A DNA stretch of 64,000 bases from CAWIHA01 sp963835855 (GCA_963835855.1 CAWIHA010000032.1:51770-115769), one strand, 5' to 3'. Positions 54,799 through 63,815 are shown, counted from the first letter of the stretch. Notes: generated by a model not told the origin, from the sequence alone. Translations and numbers: made by a program.

Positions 54799-54831
54799 GA
54801 GCCGTATACGGTAACGCCACACGTACGGATC
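54799..54831 (+). other. Group II intron domain V-like hairpin (relic)
   Basis: GAGCCGTATACGG, then TAACGCCAC and ACGTACGGATC resemble bacterial group II intron domain V (GAGCCGT...ACGTACGGTTC), a 34-nt hairpin. One base of the closing stem is mismatched (A for T). The overlapping frame reads EPYTVTPHVRI, a phrase often seen where annotation runs over intron domain V. No reverse transcriptase is present nearby, so this would be a 3' relic or an ORF-less copy. Confidence 0.4.
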
Positions 54832-54873
54832 TGCGCGGGCGGCGGTCCGCAAGGGCCGTCCCTACCGCGGCCT

Positions 54874-55860
54874 TCAATTCGAGGCATGCTGCGGGTCTGT
54901 GGCAAGGAATTGCGCCGCAGAGCGTCCCAGTATCGTTGGGTCGCCAGAACACTGGAGGGCCGAGATTGCCTTGCGGACGATCAAACATTGACTTTCGTCT
55001 CCCTTTAGCGACAACTGATAAAGTTGGCCGAGGTAGAAATTCAGCAGCACCCCGAGCTCAAATGAACGTCGTGCTGAATGTGCGAGCTGTTCATTCGGTG
55101 GCATGGGAAACACGACGACTTGAGCAGTATCGAGGATGGTACTGCGGCCCCAGGCGAACGCCCGGTCGAATAGCCAAGGAAGCGTTACCTGTTCCGGGCG
55201 GATGCAATGCCGGACGTATGCAGACGGAATGAAGATGATCTCCCCTGTTCTGTCACGCAGCGTGCGAATGAACTGCATATCCTCACCCATCAAGTTCTCC
55301 GCTGAGGGACCCAGGTTCTCGTCCATACGCAGACCGTGCAGCGACCTAGAGCGGACGGCAAAGTTGCCTCCGAACGGAAGGGTGAATGGACCAAGGGGAC
55401 CTTCGGGTAGACTGGGTGTGAATCTGCCGAAAGCCGGCCCTGCGTAGGGGTGGTCGCGCATCCAGTTGGGTGTGCCATCCGGGAACAAGGGGGTGATAGG
55501 GCCGCAGAACACGCTGGCGTTCGTGTATCTACGGAAGGCACGCAACATTTCGGATAGCCATTGCCTCGCCGGTAAGACATCGTCATCCGTAAAGACTATG
55601 AAATCGCCTTGGGCCAACTCAAGGGCTCGGTTGATCGATTTAGCTTTGCTCGGCAACGGTTCACTGACGCTCATGATAGGCAAGTATCTCTGCATCTCCA
55701 GCAAAACTGCCTGTGTGTTGTCGGCACTACTGTTGTCAACCACAATCACCTCCCAGTCCTCTCTAGGCTGCGCACCCATTAACGCGCTCAGCGTGGACTG
55801 TAACGAGCGTGCCCGGTTTCGTGTTGCTAGAACCAGGCTCAGTATTTTACGCTTGCTCAT
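54874..55860 (-). CDS. Family 2 glycosyltransferase
   Basis: A 328-residue GT-A enzyme. The N-terminus has LSLVLATRNRARSLQSTLSA and VIVVDNSSADNT, and the nucleotide-sugar/metal DxD motif is in FIVFTDDDVLPARQWL. GGNFAVRSRSL and GEDMQFIRTLRD complete the GT2 acceptor/catalytic signature. It lacks transmembrane helices and so is probably cytosolic or peripheral. It could add a sugar to the cluster product or to a surface glycan. It is divergent from the deacetylase gene at 56217, which also acts on sugars. Confidence 0.85.
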   Translation of the reverse strand: MSKRKILSLVLATRNRARSLQSTLSALMGAQPREDWEVIVVDNSSADNTQAVLLEMQRYLPIMSVSEPLPSKAKSINRALELAQGDFIVFTDDDVLPARQWLSEMLRAFRRYTNASVFCGPITPLFPDGTPNWMRDHPYAGPAFGRFTPSLPEGPLGPFTLPFGGNFAVRSRSLHGLRMDENLGPSAENLMGEDMQFIRTLRDRTGEIIFIPSAYVRHCIRPEQVTLPWLFDRAFAWGRSTILDTAQVVVFPMPPNEQLAHSARRSFELGVLLNFYLGQLYQLSLKGDESQCLIVRKAISALQCSGDPTILGRSAAQFLATDPQHASN

Positions 55861-56216
55861 GGAGCCTGCTCCTCGACGTTAGCGCTAGCCAGTTGATCAA
55901 GCAGGCACGCGGAGGCCCACAGCCGCAGCCAGCCTGTTACGGGCAGATGTAACGGGCCTGGTAGAGATGCCTGCCTGCGCGGCTGCCGCGCGATGGAAGC
56001 AATTTCTGTCATCTTAAGCGCAATACTCTCTCCTTCTTCAATAGTTTCTTCTCGAAAGCAAGGTTTTACAACTTTTTACTGCGCTCCGGCGCAGGTTGTA
56101 CAGATGGGGCACCGAGATTTCGGAGTTTCGGTAGCCAGCCGCTCCCCGAACTCCTCGCACTCGCTACGGTGGCGTGATAATCTTCACTGTAGCGGCGCGC
56201 CCATACAACCCTCCCT
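55861..56216. other. Divergent intergenic region of glycosyltransferase and deacetylase genes
   Basis: This holds the promoters of two divergent genes. I see AT-richer stretches (about 56010-56080, with TTTTACAACTTTTTACTG) suited to sigma-70 promoters, but no clear -35/-10 pair or operator. No sigma-54-like element was found here. Confidence 0.35.
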
Positions 56217-57071
56217 ATGGAGACATTGCAAACCTCTGCATTGTTAATCATTCACGCGGACGATGTGGGCCTGTGCAAATCAGTTAACACTGCGTCCTTC
56301 ACCGCTCTAGCTCAGGGGTTCGTCACGTCCGGCAGCATCATGGTACCTTGTTCGTCCTTTGCTCAAGCAGCTCGTTTAGCACGGAGCCATCCAGAATGGG
56401 ATCTTGGAGTTCATATCACGCTCACGAGCGAGTGGCAATATCATCGTTGGGGGCCTGTGGCTAATCGGCGGGAGGTGTCGAGCCTTATCGATTCGAGCGG
56501 CTACTTCTACCGTGACCTGCATTCGTTTGCCAGCGCTGCGGAGCCTTCGGAGGTCAAAATCGAAATGCGAGCGCAGATTGAGGCCGCGATTGGCGCTGGT
56601 CTGCACCCGACGCATCTTGACTGTCATATGTACGCTGTCGCGGCGGCGCCTCTCCTCTATCGCGCGTTCGTCGAGGTCGCCAGCGAGTACCGCCTCCCTT
56701 ACATCGCGCTCAATTCCGCAGCCACCTCGTCCGAGTCCGAACAAAATACAGGAGCGCATTGGGTTATTGGCACAACCCCGGCGACGCTCATGATTAACGC
56801 GGCGGTTCGTCCCGACCAGTGGAGCGATTTCTACACGGATGCGGTGGCATCCGCCTCAAACGGCATATACCAGCTCACGGTCCACCTAGGTCTCGATGAG
56901 CCTGAGTTGCAGGCGATTACTGCCGGGCACTACGCGTGGAATGCGGCCTGGCGCCAACGAGATCTGGCCGTCCTCTCCAGCAAGGAATTCCGAGGTCTGC
57001 TTCGTCAACGAGGAGTAAGGCTGGTCGGCTGGCGCCAACTGGCGCACAATGGCCTGATCCCCGCGATCTAA
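56217..57071 (+). CDS. ChbG/YdjC-like carbohydrate deacetylase
   Basis: A 284-residue protein beginning ALLIIHADDVGLCKSVN, with the metal-binding HADD motif of the YdjC/ChbG family. DLGVHITLTSEW and GLHPTHLDCHM supply further metal-ligand histidines, and QLTVHLGLDEPE closes the site. These enzymes remove N-acetyl groups from oligosaccharides or sugar moieties. In combination with two glycosyltransferases it could deacetylate an N-acetyl-hexosamine on the cluster product, as happens in some glycopeptide pathways. An independent housekeeping role is also possible. Confidence 0.85.
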   Translation: METLQTSALLIIHADDVGLCKSVNTASFTALAQGFVTSGSIMVPCSSFAQAARLARSHPEWDLGVHITLTSEWQYHRWGPVANRREVSSLIDSSGYFYRDLHSFASAAEPSEVKIEMRAQIEAAIGAGLHPTHLDCHMYAVAAAPLLYRAFVEVASEYRLPYIALNSAATSSESEQNTGAHWVIGTTPATLMINAAVRPDQWSDFYTDAVASASNGIYQLTVHLGLDEPELQAITAGHYAWNAAWRQRDLAVLSSKEFRGLLRQRGVRLVGWRQLAHNGLIPAI

Positions 57072-57098
57072 ACTACGTAGAATGTTAGTTGTTGTGGC

Positions 57099-57155
57099 TG
57101 GGAGGAGAACCGTAAGCTGAAGCACTTGGTGGCAGAGCTGACGTTGGACAACTAG
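57099..57155 (+). pseudogene. IS3-family OrfA C-terminal relic
   Basis: The frame reads WEENRKLKHLVAELTLDN followed by TAG. This matches the leucine-zipper end of IS3-type OrfA transposase subunits (ENRKLKxLVAELTLDK). Nothing else of the IS remains; the following 250 bp hold no gene. Confidence 0.6.
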
Positions 57156-57412
57156 AGGTCTGTGGAAATGTCGGGGCTGTAGAGAGCCTGGAAAGCCAAG
57201 AGCAGGCATCCCACGTTTTTCCACAAGCCTTCCGGGAATCTCGCCAAAAGGCAGGCGAGATTTCACATTCCCACGGCTCCGGCGACGAGGGCGACTGGAA
57301 AACCAAAATTAGGCTATCCACTTCCCACCGTCCCGATTCCGTCGTTCAAGAACCGGAAACACAAATGCGCGCGGGCTATCGCCCCCGCCGGCATGTTAGT
57401 CTATACAGGAAT

Positions 57413-57428
57413 TGGCACAAGACGTGCT
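57413..57428 (+). promoter_or_regulatory. Candidate sigma-54 promoter of the adaptor/ABC transporter pair
   Basis: TGGCACAAGACGTGCT has a perfect -24 box and a -12 box with one mismatch (GTGCT for TTGCT), with correct 10-base spacing. It lies 22 bp before the adaptor start at 57450, so the leader would be only about 10 nt. Confidence 0.6.
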
Positions 57429-57449
57429 CCTACCCAGCGGGTAGTCGAA

Positions 57450-58727
57450 ATGGATATACCGCGTGAGGACAGCGGCAAGAAGAGGCTCATCAGGCGTACC
57501 CTCACTGGATCTGTGGTTGTGGCTGCTCTGCTTGGAATCACGGCCGGCGTTTACCGGTTGCAGCCGGCGGCGCCGCCCTTTGAGTATGCAACGGCTTGGC
57601 ATGACACGGTTAAGCGCGGCCCGATGGTGCGCGAAGTCCACGGGACCGGAAGCCTGGTACCCGAAGACGCCATGCTTATCACCGCCTCATCCGATGGCCG
57701 TGTGGAGCGCATTCTGATTCGGCCGGGCACTCCGGTCAAGGCCGATTCGGTTGTCATGATTCTCACCAGCCCCGAGCTGGAAACCCAACTTTTGGACGCC
57801 GAATATGCCCTGAAGGCTGCCGAGGCCGATCTTGCCAATCTGAAAGTCACGCTGGAGAAGGCCAAGCTCGACATACAGTCCACCGTGGCCCAGGTAGGGG
57901 CGGACTTCAACATTGCCAAGCTGCAGGCCGACCGCGACGAGGCCCTGGCCAAAGAGGGCCTGTTCCCCCATATCGACGCGAAGATCTCCGCCGTCAAGGC
58001 GCAGCAACTCTCCAGCAGGTATCAACTCGAGCAGAAGCGCCTCTCTATCAACGCCGATGCCGAGGAGGCCCAATTGGCTGCTCAGAAGGTCAAGGTGGAA
58101 CAGCTTCGCGGGCAATACAATTTGAAGAAAAGTCTCGTGGACCAGCTCAAAGTGAGGGCCGGCTTCAGCGGAATGCTGCAGGCACTTCCGCCACCTTTGA
58201 CCCCCGTGGAAGAGGGCCAGAAGGTGGTCACCGGCACTCCGTTGGGCAAGGTTGCCCAGCCCGCAAAGCTGAAGGCCGAATTGAAGATCGCCGAAACACA
58301 AGTAAAGGATGTCACGATCGGGCAGCGGGCGGCCATCGACACGCATAATGGTCTGATTCAGGGTCACGTATCCCGGATCGATCCTTCCATTCTGAACGGG
58401 ACCGTGACCGTCGACGTGGCATTGGACATTGGGAAAGAAGGACTTCCACCAGGTGCCCGTCCGGACCTGAGCATCGACGGGACCATCGAACTGGAACGCT
58501 TGAGTGACGTGGTTTATATGGGACGTCCGGTATTCGGGCAGGAAAACGCCGCCATCCAGATCTTCAAAGTGGATCCGGACGCGAGGTATGCAAATAAGGT
58601 TAAGGTGATGCTGGGCCGCACTTCAGTCAACACAATTGAAGTGAAAGACGGACTGAAGGTCGGGGACACCGTGATTCTTTCGGACATGTCGGGCTTTGAC
58701 AGTGTCGATCGAATCAAGTTGAACTAG
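57450..58727 (+). CDS. HlyD/MacA-like efflux adaptor protein
   Basis: ATG 57450 gives 425 residues (the frame is open from 57393). There is one N-terminal transmembrane segment (TGSVVVAALLGITAGVY). A lipoyl-like half (GSLVPEDAMLITASSDGRVE) is followed by a long coiled coil (about 115-230) and the returning lipoyl half (RAGFSGMLQALPPPLTPVEEG). Beta-barrel and membrane-proximal domains complete the protein. This is the architecture of periplasmic adaptor proteins that connect MacB- or RND-type transporters. It is followed by the ABC ATPase 33 bp downstream, and the missing permease could be the ADOP-type protein at 47901-50388. Confidence 0.85.
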   Translation: MDIPREDSGKKRLIRRTLTGSVVVAALLGITAGVYRLQPAAPPFEYATAWHDTVKRGPMVREVHGTGSLVPEDAMLITASSDGRVERILIRPGTPVKADSVVMILTSPELETQLLDAEYALKAAEADLANLKVTLEKAKLDIQSTVAQVGADFNIAKLQADRDEALAKEGLFPHIDAKISAVKAQQLSSRYQLEQKRLSINADAEEAQLAAQKVKVEQLRGQYNLKKSLVDQLKVRAGFSGMLQALPPPLTPVEEGQKVVTGTPLGKVAQPAKLKAELKIAETQVKDVTIGQRAAIDTHNGLIQGHVSRIDPSILNGTVTVDVALDIGKEGLPPGARPDLSIDGTIELERLSDVVYMGRPVFGQENAAIQIFKVDPDARYANKVKVMLGRTSVNTIEVKDGLKVGDTVILSDMSGFDSVDRIKLN

Positions 58728-58760
58728 GCAGGAGTGATTCGCGTTTAGGGGTAAACGATC

Positions 58761-59468
58761 ATGGAAAATGGCTCACAACCGCTGATTCGCCTGGATGGCG
58801 TGAGCAAGGTCTTCGTGACGGATGAAGTGGAAACACACGCTCTGTCGTCCATTCACTTTCATGTGAACAAGGGAGAATACCTGTCGATAGCAGGGCCTTC
58901 CGGCTGCGGAAAATCGACCCTGCTTGCGATCCTCGGGCTGCTGGACACACCCACTGGCGGCAACTACTACTTGGACGGCAAGCCTGTCAACGGATTGAAG
59001 CTGTCGGAGCGTGCGCACATTCGTAACAGAGAGATCGGTTTCATTTTCCAGGCATTCAACCTGATTGGAGATCTCACCGTCTACGAGAATGTGGAACTGC
59101 CGCTCACCTATCGGGGCATGCCCTCGGCGGAGCGCAAGCGGCGTGTCCAGGAGGCGCTGCAACGCGTGGGCATGTCGCACCGCATGAGGCACTATCCCTC
59201 GCAGCTTTCCGGAGGCCAGCAACAGCGTGTCGCGGTGGCGCGCGCCCTGAGCGGCGATCCGCTCATCCTGCTGGCCGACGAGCCTACCGGAAACCTGGAT
59301 TCCGCTAACGGGGAGGCGGTCATGAACCTGCTTGGCGAACTCCACCAGGCCGGCTCCACCATCTGCATGGTCACCCACGACCCCCGTTACGCCGAGTTCG
59401 CGGATCGCACAATTCACCTGTTCGACGGCCGTATCGTCGAAGAGAGCATGGAAGCGGCCAAGAATTAA
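58761..59468 (+). CDS. MacB/LolD-type ABC transporter ATPase
   Basis: A 235-residue ATPase. Walker A is GPSGCGKST (44-52), the Q-loop is FIFQAFNLIGDLTVYENVEL, the signature is SQLSGGQQQR (near 147), and Walker B is ILLADEPTGNLDS with the H-loop in VTHDP. The pattern is that of LolD/MacB/FtsE ATPases that pair with FtsX-type permeases. It follows the HlyD-like adaptor in an operon. No permease is adjacent; the downstream gene is a relic, so the distant ADOP permease is the probable partner. Confidence 0.92.
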   Translation: MENGSQPLIRLDGVSKVFVTDEVETHALSSIHFHVNKGEYLSIAGPSGCGKSTLLAILGLLDTPTGGNYYLDGKPVNGLKLSERAHIRNREIGFIFQAFNLIGDLTVYENVELPLTYRGMPSAERKRRVQEALQRVGMSHRMRHYPSQLSGGQQQRVAVARALSGDPLILLADEPTGNLDSANGEAVMNLLGELHQAGSTICMVTHDPRYAEFADRTIHLFDGRIVEESMEAAKN

Positions 59469-59711
59469 GTTTCAGCAAGAACACTTTTGCGCCCGTCTGT
59501 CTTATTCGCGTCGCTACCCGCAAGAAAGTTGCCGCCACGCGTGACAGATTTGCCTTCGAATAGAGCCCGCTTCGGCGGATAGGTTCCCGGAGGTGACTTG
59601 GCTGATCCACCTCCTGCCGGTGGTGCTGTGTCTTCGGCACTGAACCGCGAGCGCGGCGTTCGGGAGTTTTGCGCACACCCGCCAAAGCGCCAGGCGCTAT
59701 CATGTTTTAGA

Positions 59712-59963
59712 AATGCCGAGATTCCTGGCGCTCGGGGCGCTTCTATCGATTTCGTGCTCGCGCGGGCAGAGGATCGCTGGATCGAGCCCGAGAAGACCAA
59801 AGCGATCGCGGCGCTCGAAAAGGCCATAGCACTGAACCCGAACTGGGCGGAGCCGCATGCCTTGTTCGCAGCGCTCGTTCTGAACCCGGCCAAGAAATTG
59901 CAGGAGCTGCGACGCCCTAATCACTGGATTACGAGATGCTTAACAGCCTGGCTGGATCCGTGA
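59712..59963 (+). pseudogene. TPR lipoprotein relic
   Basis: One frame from ATG 59712 gives a lipoprotein-like signal (PRFLALGALLSISCSRG). A second frame gives a single TPR-like unit (AIAALEKAIALNPNWAEPHA). Joined by one indel at about 59765 they would form the start of a TPR-containing lipoprotein. The homology ends at about 59920 in sequence antisense to the phosphopantetheinyl transferase end. It is probably a truncated remnant. Confidence 0.45.
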
Positions 59964-60666
59964 GCGGCAACGCCGTTACCGGGCGTTCCGCATCACGGTA
60001 GGCGAGCGCCGCTGCGTAGTCGGAGACCAGATGAAGATCGTGTAGCGTCCAGTCCCTCGCGGCGTTCGCGTCGCCCTGAAGATGAAGGAATCGTGCGGGC
60101 TGGTTGGGCTGCATGGTTACGCGAAAACGGTTCAGCGGTGCCGATAAGCCATCGCCCAAGGCTTTGATATATGCTTCCTTGCGAGTCCAACAAAGGAAAA
60201 ATGCATACTCGCGCTGCTCCGCCGCGAGTGACATCAGTTCTGCGGCCTCTTCAGGACAGAAGAAGTGGTCTGCGATATTTCGCATCTCCTCTATTGGGCG
60301 AATCTTCTCCACATCAACGCCGATTTCACAGCCGCACGTAAATGCAAACACGGCAAGACCACCCGAATGCGATGCATTGAAGTGAATAGGTGCCGGCGCC
60401 ACCAAAGCAGGCTTTCCTTTGGAGCCGTACTCAAATTCAATACTGACCGGGGAGGTTTGCAGATAGCCTCCGAGCAAGGTCCTTAACGCACCACGTGCAA
60501 GGACAAACGAACGCCGCAAGTGGTCAAAGCGGAATCGGGCGGCACGCTCTTTCTCGTCAGGTGCCAGGAGTCGCTCAAACTGCATGACAACAGCCCTTGA
60601 CGCCTCGGTGCGGACGGACCACACATGAATGTTCCGCCCATCCAGTTTGAATGAGCAACCAGTCAC
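59929..60666 (-). CDS. Sfp-type 4'-phosphopantetheinyl transferase
   Basis: I prefer GTG 60664-60666 (245 residues); the open frame to 60771 adds residues with no homology that come from the neighbouring IS junction. Family motifs are present: PIHFNASHSGGLAVFAF, GCEIGVDVEKIRPIEEM (metal Asp and Glu) and LCWTRKEAYIKALGDGL (the WxxKEAxxK motif). Sfp-type enzymes attach phosphopantetheine to PCP and ACP domains. This one is the obvious activator of the carrier proteins of the upstream NRPS-PKS cluster and marks its right-hand limit. Confidence 0.9.
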   Translation of the reverse strand: MTGCSFKLDGRNIHVWSVRTEASRAVVMQFERLLAPDEKERAARFRFDHLRRSFVLARGALRTLLGGYLQTSPVSIEFEYGSKGKPALVAPAPIHFNASHSGGLAVFAFTCGCEIGVDVEKIRPIEEMRNIADHFFCPEEAAELMSLAAEQREYAFFLCWTRKEAYIKALGDGLSAPLNRFRVTMQPNQPARFLHLQGDANAARDWTLHDLHLVSDYAAALAYRDAERPVTALPLTDPARLLSIS

Positions 60667-60969
60667 GCGGGGGCGTCCACTTGTGCAAGCCACAGCAGTC
60701 CTTATTCTACGGAGTTTTTTGCGGTAGTGAAGCTGGTTGCGGTCTGGACGGACCTTTGTCGGTTGCCACAATCGAATCCGGAGAAGTCCGGGAGGTTCTG
60801 GGCCATGTTAAGCGCGCGGGTCTCGCAGATGATGTGGTCGCCTCGGGTGCGAGAGGCGCGCGGGGCGTGTTCGGCCAGGCGGGAGAGTGCATGAAGGGGG
60901 CAAGTAGACATAACGGGCGACACGTCGGCTGCTCGCCGCGGCCGGCCCTCGACTCTGTCGCCTTCAGCC

Positions 60970-61429
60970 TAGCCACAGCCTTCCACACGTATCGATGGTG
61001 GAGACCGCCAACGCGCGGCAGCGAAATCAACTCGGCTCCGGCCGGCTTCGGCTCAATCGCCCGGCCGCTCGGAGTATCCTTGCCCAACCCATCGTGGGTG
61101 CGGTCCGCGTGGTAGTGGGCCATGTACTCGCGGGCCAGGCGCCGGACGTGCGCTTCGTCCAGCGCGATCACGTGATCGAAACAATCCCGGCGCGCGCTGC
61201 CCACCCAGCGCTCCGCGACGCCGTTTTGCCAGGGACTGCGCACGCTTGTTCGTACAGCCTTGATGCCGGACGAGTCCAGGAGGTCGAGCACCTCCCGACT
61301 GAACTTGGCGTCGCGGTCCAGGATGACGTAGCGGTGACGAGCGGAGTCCGAGAACGTCCCTCGAAGCTGCTGGACCACCCAATCGGCAGTCAGGTGCGCG
61401 GTCACGTTGAAGTGCAGGCTATAAGCGCT
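60970..61429 (-). pseudogene. Integrase-core transposase, C-terminal part, cut by IS21
   Basis: The minus-strand frame reads LHFNVTAHLTADWVVQQLRG, the second catalytic Asp in YVILDRDAKFS and Glu in NGVAERWVGSARRDC. It ends near PRVGGLHHRYVW, the usual C-terminus of a widespread IS481/IS3-like integrase. The first catalytic Asp and the N-terminus are missing because the IS21 left end begins at about 61430. No stop follows at the family position; the frame runs on into unrelated sequence. Confidence 0.78.
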
Positions 61430-61551
61430 GGATGCAAAATAGACCAGTAAACGCCGCGTAAGCGGCGTTTCGGCGGAAGGAAAGTAGACCGCCGGGAAAC
61501 TGGTTCCATCGAACATTCCCATAGGGTTTTGTTTTGTGGAATACCGGAGAG

Positions 61552-63051
61552 GTGTACACAGTGGAGCTATATGCACGGGTCCGGCGGGCGGTCGTCGTCG
61601 ACCAGATGAGCGAACGGGAGGCGGCCCGGAAGTTCGGGCTGGCTCGCGAAACAGTGCGGAAGATGCTGCGGTACGCAGTGCCACCCGGCTACCGGCGGCA
61701 GCAGCCGGCACGCCGGCCCAAGCTGGACGCCTGGGTGGGAACCATCGACCAGATCCTGGAAGACGACAAGATCCGCGACAAAAAACAGCGCCACACAGCC
61801 AAGCGGATCTTCGAACGGCTACGCGACGAGCACGGCTACACGGGCGGCTACACGATCGTGAAGGACTACGTGCGGCTGCGGAAGCTGAGCCAGCGCGAGA
61901 TGTTTGTACCCTTGGAGCATCCACCCGGGGATGCTCAGGCCGACTTCGGCGAAGCGCTGGCCGTAATCGGCGGCGTGGAGCGCAAAGCGCACTACTTGGC
62001 GATGGACCTGCCGCAGTCCGATGACTGCTTCGTGATGGCCTTCCCGGCCGAGACGACGGAAGCATTTCTGGAAGGCCATAACCACGCCTTCGCTTACTTC
62101 GGCGGAGTCCCGCGCACGATCCTGTACGACAACACCAAGCTGGCGGTGGCGCGGATTCTGGGCGATGGGACGCGGATGAAAACCCGAGCGTTCACCGAAC
62201 TCGAAAGCCATTACCTGTTCGCGGAGAAGTTCGGACGTCCCGGCAAGGGCAACGACAAGGGGAAGGTGGAAGGGCTGGTGGGCTACGCGCGGCGGAACTT
62301 CATGGTGCCGGTTCCGCGATACGCCAGCTGGGAGAAGTTCAACGCGCATCTGCTGGTCCAATGCCAAAAGCGGCGCGAACGCAAACTGCGCGGATACCAG
62401 CAGACCATCGGCGAGCGTTTCCAAAAGGACCAGGAGCAGCTGCTGCCCTTGCCGACAGCGCCGTACGAAGCCTGCGACAAGCGTTTGACGCGGGTGACTT
62501 CGATGGCGCTGGTGCGCTATCGCGCCAACGACTACTCGGTGCCGGTTCAGTGGGGACACCGCGAAGTGTTGGTGAAAGGGTTTGTGCATGAAGTCGTGAT
62601 CTGCGCGGCGAGCGAGGTGATCGCGCGCCACCCCCGGAGCTATGAACGCGAAGACATGATCTTCGATCCGCTGCACTACCTGGCGCTGTTGGAGCGGAAG
62701 CCGAATGCGCTGGACCAGGCCGCGCCATTGTCTGGCTGGGATCTGCCGGAAGGCTTCGCACAACTGCGCCGTTTGATGGAAGCGCGTCTGGGTAAAAAGG
62801 GCAAACGCGAGTACGTGCAGACACTGCGGCTGCTGGAGACGTTCCCGTTGCCGGAGGTGGCGCGGGCCATCGACGATGCTCTGCGGCTGGGTGCGATCTC
62901 GTTGGATGCGGTCAAGCATCTGCTGCTGTGCCGTATCGAGCAGCGGCCGGCGCGGTTGGATCTGGAGAACTATCCACACCTGCCGGCAGCGCAAGTGGCG
63001 ACCACCGCGGCCGCGGACTACCTTGCGCTGTTGAGCCAGGGAGCCCGCTGA
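61552..63051 (+). CDS. istA: IS21 transposase IstA
   Basis: About 499 residues from GTG 61552 (VYTVELYARVRRAV is the usual IstA start; TTG 61534 and GTG 61561 are alternatives). The helix-turn-helix is MSEREAARKFGLARETVRKM. The DDE core has Asp in PPGDAQADFGEALAVI, Asp in RTILYDNTKLAV and Glu in GNDKGKVEGLVGYARR. The beta-barrel region contains ALVRYRANDYSVPVQWGHRE. The length is normal. The stop codon overlaps the istB start by one base. Confidence 0.93.
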   Translation: MYTVELYARVRRAVVVDQMSEREAARKFGLARETVRKMLRYAVPPGYRRQQPARRPKLDAWVGTIDQILEDDKIRDKKQRHTAKRIFERLRDEHGYTGGYTIVKDYVRLRKLSQREMFVPLEHPPGDAQADFGEALAVIGGVERKAHYLAMDLPQSDDCFVMAFPAETTEAFLEGHNHAFAYFGGVPRTILYDNTKLAVARILGDGTRMKTRAFTELESHYLFAEKFGRPGKGNDKGKVEGLVGYARRNFMVPVPRYASWEKFNAHLLVQCQKRRERKLRGYQQTIGERFQKDQEQLLPLPTAPYEACDKRLTRVTSMALVRYRANDYSVPVQWGHREVLVKGFVHEVVICAASEVIARHPRSYEREDMIFDPLHYLALLERKPNALDQAAPLSGWDLPEGFAQLRRLMEARLGKKGKREYVQTLRLLETFPLPEVARAIDDALRLGAISLDAVKHLLLCRIEQRPARLDLENYPHLPAAQVATTAAADYLALLSQGAR

Positions 63052-63815
63052 TGGACACGCCCCAGGTCTTGCTGGAACACCATCTGAAGACGCTGCGCTT
63101 GCCGACGTTCCTGCGCGAATATGACAAGGTCGCCCGGCAGTGTGCCGCCGAGGGCGTAGATTTTCCGCGTTACCTGCTGCGGCTTGCCGAACTGGAACTG
63201 CTGGACCGCGAACGACGGGCCACCGAGCGCCGCATCCGCCAAGCCAAGTTTGACGTGGTCAAGAGTCTGGACACCTTCGACTTCCTGGCGATCCCCTCCT
63301 TAAATAAGTCGCTGGTGCTGGATCTGGCCCGCTGCGAGTTCATCGAGCGCAAGGAAAACGTCCTGGCGTTAGGGAACTCGGGCACCGGGAAAACACACCT
63401 CGCACTGGCCCTGGGTCTGGCCGCTTGCCAGAAGGGTTTCCCCGTCCGGTTCACCACCGCGGCGTCGCTGGCGCATGAGCTGATCGAAGCCAAGGATGAA
63501 CGGCGGCTGATGCGCTTCCAGAAAGCGCTCTCCAGCTTCGAGCTGCTGATCGTGGATGAACTGGGCTTCGTGCCGCTGTCCAAGACCGGAGCCGAACTGA
63601 TGTTCGAGGTCTTCAGCCGGCGCTACGAACGCAGCGCCACGCTGGTTACCAGCAACCTGCCGTTCAACGAATGGACCGAGGCTTTCGGAAGCGAGCGGCT
63701 GACGGGAGCCCTGCTGGACCGGCTCACGCATCACGTCCACATCCTGGAGATGAACGGGGAAAGTTACCGGCTCAAGGACAGCAAGCGCAAGCGGGCACCG
63801 AAGCCTCGTTCTTAG
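63051..63815 (+). CDS. istB: IS21 helper ATPase IstB
   Basis: A 254-residue AAA+ ATPase. Walker A is LGNSGTGKTHLALALG, Walker B is LLIVDELGFVPLSK, and the sensor region is SATLVTSNLPFNEW. The N-terminal helical part reads HHLKTLRLPTFLREYDKVAR, typical of IstB. IstB oligomerises on DNA, selects the target and activates IstA. ATG 63051 overlaps the istA TGA. Confidence 0.95.
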   Translation: MDTPQVLLEHHLKTLRLPTFLREYDKVARQCAAEGVDFPRYLLRLAELELLDRERRATERRIRQAKFDVVKSLDTFDFLAIPSLNKSLVLDLARCEFIERKENVLALGNSGTGKTHLALALGLAACQKGFPVRFTTAASLAHELIEAKDERRLMRFQKALSSFELLIVDELGFVPLSKTGAELMFEVFSRRYERSATLVTSNLPFNEWTEAFGSERLTGALLDRLTHHVHILEMNGESYRLKDSKRKRAPKPRS

